From: Pirellulales bacterium
Lineage (GTDB): Bacteria; Planctomycetota; Planctomycetia; Pirellulales; JAIMBC01
DNA length: 38,891 nucleotides
Direction of reading: 5' to 3'
NCBI GenBank assembly: GCA_023511675.1
Contig: JAIMBC010000021.1
Location: 1-38,891 of the forward strand
The first letter of the stretch is position 1. Every line of letters starts with the position of its first letter. The notes beneath the pieces are model-generated. The model did no database searches. It saw only the letters and a list, made by a program, of their open reading frames with translations, and was not told the DNA's origin. The translations under genes and the position numbers were made by a program. This document shows, one piece after another, positions 32,839 to 38,891 of the stretch.

Positions 32839-33729
32839 ATGCCCGCCGCGGTTGCTGCCCCCGCACCTACCGAGGCAGGCGCGGCGGTTTATGATGAGGG
32901 GGGTTTTTGTTCACTTCTCTCGTGGAGCCCAGCCTTGGATCCTATTGCCGCCAAGCCGTGGAGACTGGCCGAAGTTGCTTACGGTTACGTCAAAGAACAC
33001 CCCTACGAGCTGGCTGTGCTGCCGCTGGGAGCAACCGAGCCGCACAACCTGCACCTGCCCTACGGTACCGACACCTTCGAGGCGGAGCACCTCAGCGACG
33101 AGGCCTGCCGCGCCGCCTGGGAACGGGGTGCCCGCGTCGTGCTGCTGCCGGCCATCCCCTACGGCACTGAGACCAACCAAATGGCCTTCCCCCTGGCCAT
33201 GAACCTCAATCCCAGCACGCTGCATTTGGTAATCCGCGACCTGGTCGATTCCTTGGCCCATCATGGCATCCGCAAAGTGGTGCTGTTCAACAGCCACGGC
33301 GGCAACGATCTCAAGCCGCTGCTGCGCGAGCTGTACGGCAAAACGCCCGTGCACCTGTTCCTCTTCAACTGGTACCACGCCGTGCGCGACGCCTACCACC
33401 AGATCTTCGAGCATGCAGACGATCATGCCGGAGAGGCCGAGACGTCTCTGCTACTTGCCTGGCGCCCCGAACTCGTGTTGCGCCGGCCAGACGGCACGCT
33501 GGCCGCGGACGAGGGAGCCACATTGCCCACACGCTTCGAGGCGATCAACCGCGGGTGGGTGAACATCACGCGGCCGTGGCATCTGCTGACCACCAACTCG
33601 GGGGCCGGCAACCCCCACGCTGCCACTGCCGAAAAGGGCCGCCGCCTGGCCGCGCTGGTGGCAGAGCGGCTGGCTGCGTTCCTGGTCGAACTCTCCCACG
33701 CCACGCTGGATGAGCGCTTTCCATTCTGA
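32839..33729 (+). CDS. Creatininase-family amidohydrolase
   Basis: 296 residues from ATG 32839. The metal-site motif TEPHNLHLPYGTD gives Glu67, His69 and Asp78 with the spacing of creatininase Glu34, His36 and Asp45. NSHGGND (His153) and DDHAGEAETS (about 195-203) supply the remaining ligands and active-site residues. Family members hydrolyse small amides such as creatinine or N-formyl compounds, or act in cofactor maturation; the substrate here is unknown. The first 30 residues are atypical. A TTG at 32935, with GGAG seven bases before it, would start directly at the family's usual N-terminus and is a good alternative. It converges on the CehA-like gene. Confidence 0.85.
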   Translation: MPAAVAAPAPTEAGAAVYDEGGFCSLLSWSPALDPIAAKPWRLAEVAYGYVKEHPYELAVLPLGATEPHNLHLPYGTDTFEAEHLSDEACRAAWERGARVVLLPAIPYGTETNQMAFPLAMNLNPSTLHLVIRDLVDSLAHHGIRKVVLFNSHGGNDLKPLLRELYGKTPVHLFLFNWYHAVRDAYHQIFEHADDHAGEAETSLLLAWRPELVLRRPDGTLAADEGATLPTRFEAINRGWVNITRPWHLLTTNSGAGNPHAATAEKGRRLAALVAERLAAFLVELSHATLDERFPF

Positions 33730-34029
33730 GCCCGGCACGGCCCACCGCACGCGGCCACGGCGCCGGCGTGTGCTTCGCCGGCTGCGCAATCTCCGCACGG
33801 TCCGCCGCACGTGGGCAAGACCGCACCGCTTGGCACTCCAGTCGGCCGAAGCCAGTTCCAGCCCAGCTCGCGGTCGGCGCGTCAACAGGAGCACGTTGCC
33901 GACTGCCTCGCTGGCACGCAGCCCTCGCTGCACAGCCGAGCCAAAAGGCCCTACGCTCAACCACCCGCTTGTTGCCGGGCCGTACGAGACGCCGGCGGCC
34001 ACACGCCTCGGCGCGCAGCCGCCCGAGGC

Positions 34030-35607
34030 TCAATCGCGCGTGGCGCGGGCAAGCAGGTCCTGCCAGAATGCCTCGGCCTGGCGGTGGAACTTCAAGACCT
34101 CTTCGCGCTGGCCCGGATCCTCGAGCTTGATCCGCCCCATCCGCTCGCGCACCCAGTCGAGAAAGAATTGTGCCGAGGTACGGCTGATGGCTGGCGTTTC
34201 GCCCACCTCCACGTACCAGGGACCGCTAGAGGCCAGCCGGTAGGTGTGCTCCACCTCGGTCACGGCCCGCACCAGAAACCAACCGCTCTGCTCGATGGTG
34301 AAGGGAGGAAAGCGGCCGCTCTCTGCCAATTCTTCGTACCGCACAGATAGGTACACGCGGCCATCTCTCACGATCTCGATGTAGCTGATCGGATCGCGGT
34401 TCGCCATGCTCAGCGCCAGCTCCACCTTCAGCGCCTGCCCAGCCGGCATGCGAAACACGTGCCCCGGCAACTCGCCGTTGGCTTGCGGCCGCAGCAGCGG
34501 CCCGTTGGTCACCACCACCCTACCGGCACGCAACCCCTCCCACCAGGCGCCATGGTCCAGCCCCTCGCCCCGCACATGTACGTACACTCGGTTGTAGCCC
34601 ACCGGGTTGGGCAGCACGCCGCTGGCGCTCCCCGCCGATGGCGGAATGCGCAGCCCGCTGTTCAACACATGGTAGTAAATCTCCTGCGACCACTGGCCGT
34701 TGCCCCACGGGTCGCGCAGCCGCCGCCTGTCTCTGGGCTTGCCCCACGCCTCGTTCCCCAGCATCTCGCCACGGCACATGTGGTTGTTCAACAGGCCTAT
34801 CGAATCCACCAGCCCGCTGGCCAGCCACACCGGTACGTCCCACCAGAAGGGCTTTTCCACATCCACGTGCACGCCCTGCTGCTGCCGCGCTTGCAACAGA
34901 AATGTCATGGGAGGAGGATATTCGCGCTGCGACCCAGCCAGCGGCAACGGCTCCCGCAATCCAAAATACAGCAGCGCACCGCCCTCTCTCTCATCCTCTC
35001 CGGCCAGCGTCTCGTAGTAGCGGTTGCCGTCAAAGCGTACGACCGACTGCTCCGGCAGCTTGCCATCCGGGAAAAGCTGCCGGTCGTTCCACCACGTGAT
35101 CACGGGCGCCACGTGCAGATCCTCGGCTTGCATCAACAGTTCGATGTCTTCCAGCGGACGATGTACGTGCAGGTCTCCGCTCCACCAATGCTCCGCCGCC
35201 ATGTGGCACGTGCGATGCAACTCAATCACGCGCTCGTCTTGCGAATCGCGCTCGAGCGTGAAATGGCCCGACCAGTCTCGGTATTCCGGCCCCCGCTCCA
35301 GCTCGAACGTGTACGTGCCCGGCGGCAGGGAGAGCGTGACTGCTCCTGAGAACACGAAGTGGTCTCGCCAGAAAGGCAGTTTGGCACCCTTCGCATACCT
35401 TGCCGGGTTCACCGGCTTGCCGGCCATGTTCTTCAGATGCATCCGGCAGGCAACGGGCTGACGCGTCTCGGCATCAACCACCTTGATGGTGAACTGACCC
35501 GCCCATCCGCCATCAGCCGTGCACGTAACTGCTAGTGCTACGACCCAGCTCCACCGCCACGGCCTGAAACACGCGACGGTCAGCAACCGTTTCGCCATCG
35601 ATCGCAT
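34030..35607 (-). CDS. CehA/McbA-type exported metallohydrolase (PHP-like)
   Basis: 525 residues. GGAGG nine bases upstream supports ATG 35607. The N-terminus is basic and then hydrophobic (WSWVVALAVTCTADGGWA), a probable signal peptide. A beta-sandwich region opening with QFTIKVVDAETRQPVACRMH precedes the hydrolase core, where SGDLHVHRPLEDIELLMQAE carries the PHP-type HxH metal motif. DHGAWWEGLRAGRVVVTNGP is the typical C-terminal core segment of CehA-like proteins. Homologues hydrolyse carbamates or phosphoesters; the natural substrate of planctomycete versions is unknown. It should act in the periplasm. A candidate small RNA with its own terminator lies 170 bases upstream on the same strand. 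Confidence 0.85.
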   Translation of the reverse strand: MRSMAKRLLTVACFRPWRWSWVVALAVTCTADGGWAGQFTIKVVDAETRQPVACRMHLKNMAGKPVNPARYAKGAKLPFWRDHFVFSGAVTLSLPPGTYTFELERGPEYRDWSGHFTLERDSQDERVIELHRTCHMAAEHWWSGDLHVHRPLEDIELLMQAEDLHVAPVITWWNDRQLFPDGKLPEQSVVRFDGNRYYETLAGEDEREGGALLYFGLREPLPLAGSQREYPPPMTFLLQARQQQGVHVDVEKPFWWDVPVWLASGLVDSIGLLNNHMCRGEMLGNEAWGKPRDRRRLRDPWGNGQWSQEIYYHVLNSGLRIPPSAGSASGVLPNPVGYNRVYVHVRGEGLDHGAWWEGLRAGRVVVTNGPLLRPQANGELPGHVFRMPAGQALKVELALSMANRDPISYIEIVRDGRVYLSVRYEELAESGRFPPFTIEQSGWFLVRAVTEVEHTYRLASSGPWYVEVGETPAISRTSAQFFLDWVRERMGRIKLEDPGQREEVLKFHRQAEAFWQDLLARATRD

Positions 35608-35777
35608 CGGCCAGCACCTCCGCTCGCAAAGCGCCCCCTCGTTGCAACACGTGCCACCCCCCCCCACGCAGCCACGCTCGGCACCCCTACCCACCTCCGG
35701 CGAGAATCTGCCAGCGCAAAACTCAACGCGCCTGCCGCATGCTGCCTCGCCAACACAACCCGCAGCTAGGGCAGCGC

Positions 35778-35852
35778 AAAAAAGAAGCCCTCATGCAGGC
35801 GGGGCAGGGACCTGTGAGGGCTTTGTGGGTCGGGAGCGAACTCCCTACCACA
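35778..35852 (-). ncRNA. Candidate small RNA made of two hairpins
   Basis: On the minus strand the predicted start (about 35852) falls exactly at hairpin 1: TGTGG/CCACA and GGGAG/CTCCC (35824-35852), with an internal loop and a 4-base end loop. Hairpin 2 follows with no gap: AAGCCCTCA (35785-35793) pairs with TGAGGGCTT (35815-35823), and inside it CAGG with CCTG. Six T follow after one base (35783-35778), so hairpin 2 is also the terminator. The whole RNA would be about 75 nt. No reading frame fits. It could be a free regulatory RNA or an attenuated leader of the CehA-like gene. Confidence 0.55.
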
Positions 35853-35858
35853 CCCTTC

Positions 35859-35886
35859 ATTATGACAAGGGAAAAAACCTTTGCAA
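35859..35886 (-). promoter_or_regulatory. Promoter of the candidate small RNA
   Basis: Minus-strand TTGCAA (35881-35886), 16-base spacer, CATAAT (35859-35864). The -10 box matches consensus at five of six positions and is 7 bases from the first base of hairpin 1. Confidence 0.5.
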
Positions 35887-36412
35887 GAACCTGACGAATT
35901 TTTCCCCGGCAGGCCGCCCCCGGCCTGCAAGCTCAAAACGATTTGCTGCGAGCGCTCCCGCCCCTTTGCCTGTGAGATTGGGATGACTCAATAGTGTGCG
36001 CAAAATAGGTTGGCTGTATCGGCAGAGGCCGAGCCCATCAAACCTGGTTCTAAAGCCTTTGTCTGGCTGCCCTTAGCCGCTTGAGGATGCCTGGTCGGCG
36101 GGACCTGGCCGACCAGAGCCGCCAGGCGTTCTGCGTGGGCATGTGGGGCCATCCCTACGCCACGCACCCTTCTGGCCAGGGAACCTGGAGAGGCCACAGC
36201 GAGCAGCTCGCGTTCCGCTTCTCAAGTCGATCCAGCCCCCCGTTGGGCCACTCCTTCTGCCACCGTACCGCGCTTTCCCCGGCGGTCCTGTGGCACGTGG
36301 CAAGGGCAAACGCCGGGTCTCCCCGCCCCGCCGCTATGGCTGCCCGGCGATGCACAACCCGCTCGCCAACTACCGCATCGGCCCCACCCACGCGAATCCG
36401 CAAGCCTCAAAT
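35887..36412. other. Gene-free stretch with one GC hairpin
   Basis: No protein gene is supported. GCAGGCC (35909-35915) and GGCCTGC (35922-35928) form a perfect 7-base stem with a 6-base loop and no T-run on either side. The rest holds only short GC-rich frames. Confidence 0.5.
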
Positions 36413-36496
36413 TGCCCAGGACAGGATTTGAACCTGCATGCCCTTGCGGGCGCCAGCCCCTCAAGCTGGTGCGTCTGCCAATTCCGCCACCTGGGC
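36413..36496 (-). tRNA. tRNA-Leu (anticodon GAG)
   Basis: An 84-nt class II tRNA: acceptor GCCCAGG/CCTGGGC with discriminator A, 3-bp D-stem, anticodon stem CCAGC/GCTGG with loop TTGAGGG, a long variable arm (GCCC/GGGC with GCAA loop), and T-arm GCAGG/CCTGT with TTCAAAT. The anticodon GAG reads CTC and CTT. CCA is not encoded. Confidence 0.97.
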
Positions 36497-36561
36497 GACC
36501 GATGTGGCCATGCCGTACTTGGGGCGCCGTACTGGTCGAACTGGCCAGGCGCCCACCACGG

Positions 36562-36590
36562 ATTGTATCGCAAACGTGTTGTGCTCTGAA
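36562..36590 (-). promoter_or_regulatory. Candidate promoter of tRNA-Leu
   Basis: Minus-strand TTCAGA (36585-36590), 17-base spacer, TACAAT (36562-36567), about 65 bases before the mature tRNA. The -35 box is weak. Confidence 0.4.
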
Positions 36591-36596
36591 CATGAG

Positions 36597-37001
36597 TCTA
36601 GCGGCTGAGGGGTTCAGGTCAAGTTCCGCCTCCAGGGCGGGGCCGCCAAGTGGCCCGGCCTTCAAGACGCCCGGCAAGACGGCAGCATCCACGACGCTCG
36701 GCGCCGCTCAGCGGCATCGCCTTGTGGTCTGGGGCAAGCATCCGCCAGCAGTGCACGCACGCTGCCGCGCCGAGCCCTGGCGCTTCCAATCGGCTAGACC
36801 TGCGTGGCTGGTGGCGCCCTGAAAGCGTGCGCATCTCGCCCACTCCAATCTTATGGCAGGCCCATCTCAGTCACCCCCATCTTGTGGCGCGGCCATCCCT
36901 GCATCCTCCCTGACTGTAGGGCACTCCTCACTGCTGTCTTCTCACATCTCCGTCGCCCGTGGTTGCCCGCGCCGGCGGGATGATGCCGGGGTACGGTTAC
37001 G
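36597..37001. other. Gene-free region with degenerate repeats
   Basis: No protein gene is supported between the tRNA-Leu promoter and the P450 gene. The only structure is the pair of 31-base degenerate repeats at 36832-36893. Confidence 0.5.
36832..36893. repeat. Two degenerate 31-base direct repeats
   Basis: Copies at 36832-36862 and 36863-36893 both start CATCTC and share ATCTT-TGGC; 22 of 31 positions agree. They look like a decayed tandem repeat rather than a functional element. Confidence 0.4.
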
Positions 37002-38405
37002 CTATGTTGCCGCCATGCCGCCATGGGTATGGCAAGCGGGAGCGGTGGCAGGGCCATGGCCGTCGAGCGGGTCGATGACCAGCGGCAGTGGATCTTTGGG
37101 GTGCAGGGCGATATCGGCGGCCAGCCGCAGGGTGATGGGGGTGGACGGGAGGCGCAAGCGGTACGATTGCAGCAGCGTGGCGAGGGCCAGCACGCACTGT
37201 TGGTATCCTAGTGCTGCGCCCACGCAGCGGCGGGGACCTGCGCCGAAGGGTAGGTAGGCATACGGCTGCCGGCGGCGTTCCGCTTCGGGTTCGAAGCGGC
37301 GGGGGTTGAACTCTTCGGGTGCGTCGAACCAGCGGGCATCGCGGTGGATGGCATAGACGGGCAGCATCACCTGGCTGAAGCGGGGCAAGCGATAGCCGTC
37401 GATCCACAGCGGACGCTGTAGCTGCCGGGCGATGATGTACACGGGCGGGTAGAGCCGCATGGCCTCTTTGATGACCATTTGCGTGAGGGCGAGCTTGGCC
37501 ACATCGCTTGCATGGGGGGGACGATCCGCCAGGGTTTGCTGCACTTCGCGGCGGGCCTCTTCTTGTACATGGGGGTGTTGAGCCAGCAGCCAGCAAGAGA
37601 AGGTGAGGGAGGCCGAGACGGTTTCCTTGCCGCCCATCAGGAGGTTAGCTGCCTCGTCCCGCGCCTGACGTACCGACATGCCGTGCCCTGGGGTGTGCCG
37701 GTCAGAGGCGTGCAGCAGCAGCGAGAGCAGGTCGGCCTGTGGAGAGGCAGCGCGGCGCTGCGCGGCGGAGAGGAGCACCTCGTCGTAATGCCGCCTGGCA
37801 GCGCGGAGGCGCGCCTTGGATTGCAGGGGCAGCCAGTCGGGGATGAGCGACCAGCGGGCCAACTCGCGAATGCCGATGGCGTGCAGCTCGCACGCCGCTT
37901 GATGCAGGCCTTCGAGCACGCTGTCGGCCTCATCTCCCAGCAGGAGGTGTACGTTGAGCGCGAAGGCCAGCCGATCGAAGGCGGCGGCCAGATCCGTGCC
38001 AAGCTTGCAATAGTTTGCGAGCATGCGGAGGGTATAGCGCACGACTGTTGCGGCGTGGCTTTCGGGGTCGATCTGCTGCATGGCGGCGCGGACCTTGCGG
38101 CGCTGGCTCTGCCAGGCTGTACCTTCGTTGAGCAGCAGGCCGCGGCCCATCCAGCGGCCGAAGTACCACTTGACCGCGGGCAGTTTGGCCAGGGCGGTGG
38201 CTTGTTTGACAAGCAACTGCTCTACGTGCCGCGGGTGGTAGAGAAGGAAGTTCTTGATGGGGCCGATGCGAAACGCCACGCAGTCTCCGTAGCGACGCCC
38301 CAGTTCGAGTGCGTACTGGAGCACGTCTGCTTGGAGGCGGCGGACATGGCACCAGCCTAGCCAGCCGTTGGCGGGTCCAGGGGGCGTAGCAGATGGGGTG
38401 CGCAC
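37002..38405 (-). CDS. Cytochrome P450
   Basis: 467 residues from GTG 38405, which has a strong AAGGAGG five bases upstream. Visible P450 landmarks are the C-helix Trp98/Arg102 (WQSQR), the I-helix GGKETVSAS (258-266), the K-helix EAMR (Glu314, Arg317), the meander EEFNPRRFEPE, and the haem loop FGAGPRRCVG with the thiolate Cys394. It should hydroxylate or otherwise oxidise a hydrophobic substrate with electrons from separate redox partners, none of which is in the window. The motifs KEAMRLYPP and FGAGPRRCVG resemble the fatty-acid/terpenoid-type (CYP4/CYP110-like) branch. There is no N-terminal membrane anchor, so it is probably soluble. Confidence 0.95.
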   Translation of the reverse strand: MRTPSATPPGPANGWLGWCHVRRLQADVLQYALELGRRYGDCVAFRIGPIKNFLLYHPRHVEQLLVKQATALAKLPAVKWYFGRWMGRGLLLNEGTAWQSQRRKVRAAMQQIDPESHAATVVRYTLRMLANYCKLGTDLAAAFDRLAFALNVHLLLGDEADSVLEGLHQAACELHAIGIRELARWSLIPDWLPLQSKARLRAARRHYDEVLLSAAQRRAASPQADLLSLLLHASDRHTPGHGMSVRQARDEAANLLMGGKETVSASLTFSCWLLAQHPHVQEEARREVQQTLADRPPHASDVAKLALTQMVIKEAMRLYPPVYIIARQLQRPLWIDGYRLPRFSQVMLPVYAIHRDARWFDAPEEFNPRRFEPEAERRRQPYAYLPFGAGPRRCVGAALGYQQCVLALATLLQSYRLRLPSTPITLRLAADIALHPKDPLPLVIDPLDGHGPATAPACHTHGGMAAT

Positions 38406-38453
38406 AGGTGCCTCCTTCTGGCCGGCTGGGGCGCCTGCTGCGGGCGGTATCGC

Positions 38454-38891
38454 TCAGGAGCCTGCGGGAGGCAGCTCCTTATCCCTTGGCCCGCCCACGG
38501 AAATCAGGTGGGAATACGTGCGCAGGTACATTCTTCCGCCGGCGACGGCCGGCGTACTGCGGCTTTCTTCGCCCAGGTTGGTGCGGCCCAGCAGCTTGTA
38601 CTCTTCTGCGGCTGCCAGGACCACGACGGTGCCGTCATCGTCGATGGCATACAGCTTGCCATCCACGCAGATGGGCGAGCCGGAAAAGCTGCCGCCGACG
38701 CGCTGGCGCCAGAGCGTTTTGCCGGTGGCAGCGTGCAAGCAGGTGACAATGCCGCCATCGCTCCAGAGGAAAAGGAGTTCGCCCACGGCGATGGCGGTGG
38801 GTACGTAGGGTGCCTGATTGTCGATGCGGTAGACGAGTTGGGGGGGGCCGTCGCTGGAGCCGGGCTGCACGGCTGCCACGTAGTTGCCGCC
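38454..38891 (-). CDS. PQQ-type beta-propeller protein (5' end beyond the window)
   Basis: The frame is open to the right edge, so only the last 145 or so residues are visible. They contain propeller blades: LLFLWSDGGIVTCLHAATGK then TLWRQRVGG, and PICVDGKLYAIDDDGTVVVL then AAAEEYKLLGRTNLGE, with the Trp/Gly-Asp rhythm of PQQ-like repeats. The final blade reads STPAVAGGRMYLRTYSHLIS. It is probably an exported binding or assembly protein like the one at 17068-18318. It precedes the P450 gene on the same strand with a 48-base gap. Confidence 0.85.
   Translation of the reverse strand, partial: GGNYVAAVQPGSSDGPPQLVYRIDNQAPYVPTAIAVGELLFLWSDGGIVTCLHAATGKTLWRQRVGGSFSGSPICVDGKLYAIDDDGTVVVLAAAEEYKLLGRTNLGEESRSTPAVAGGRMYLRTYSHLISVGGPRDKELPPAGS

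Noticed and set aside
35778-35852. The two hairpins were considered as a known metabolite riboswitch.
   Set aside because: The first hairpin is too small for known aptamers and no known consensus was recognised; a free small RNA or simple attenuator fits better.
35909-35928. GC hairpin considered as a terminator.
   Set aside because: No T-run follows on either strand.
36832-36893. The repeats were considered as a CRISPR array.
   Set aside because: There are only two degenerate copies, directly adjacent with no spacers, and no cas genes.

Overview
The window looks like a chromosomal segment of a GC-rich member of the phylum Planctomycetota. I base this on several small proteins that I remember only from that phylum (13735-14187, 16380-16643, the 31246-32523 coiled-coil protein), on the mix of PQQ-type propellers, a CehA-like hydrolase and HEAT proteins, and on very frequent short or overlapping gene junctions. 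The order (Pirellulales or Gemmatales) cannot be decided by eye. Most genes are ordinary housekeeping or envelope genes; no insertion sequence, phage or CRISPR array was found.

Layout. 1-4073: a partial class I/II aminotransferase, a convergent pair (sulfotransferase-like protein plus branched-chain-type aminotransferase), and glyA on the opposite strand. 4074-8730: an accessory-looking stretch with about 0.9 kb of non-coding DNA, a gene broken by an in-frame TAG, and a compact three-gene minus-strand cassette: a small candidate toxin, an MqsA-like zinc-finger/HTH protein, and a ParA/MinD-like ATPase with a KGGVGRS P-loop and a TPR-like tail. The cassette has a near-consensus promoter with two related palindromes. 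8913-16643: TolC-type lipoprotein plus a Cys-rich lipoprotein, a SNF2 helicase with an unknown partner, and small planctomycete proteins with a HEAT-repeat/membrane pair. 17068-24545: a PQQ propeller, mtaB, clpS, an M20 peptidase, serS and a family-4 uracil-DNA glycosylase. 24971-28227: two TatA/B-type genes, tRNA-Val(CAC) and RNase R. 29177-35607: a FIST sensor protein, a rhomboid protease, a coiled-coil membrane protein, a creatininase-family enzyme and a CehA-type metallohydrolase. 35778-38891: a candidate small RNA, tRNA-Leu(GAG), a cytochrome P450 and a truncated PQQ propeller.

The most promising unknowns are the three-gene cassette at 5664-8634 with its operator-like palindromes, and a roughly 75-nt two-hairpin RNA at 35778-35852 with its own promoter and terminator. 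Translation and glycine/serine metabolism (glyA, serS, mtaB, two tRNAs), protein quality control (clpS, rhomboid, Tat) and nucleic-acid maintenance (udg, rnr, SNF2) make up the recognisable core. All family names come from visible motifs and memory, not from database searches.
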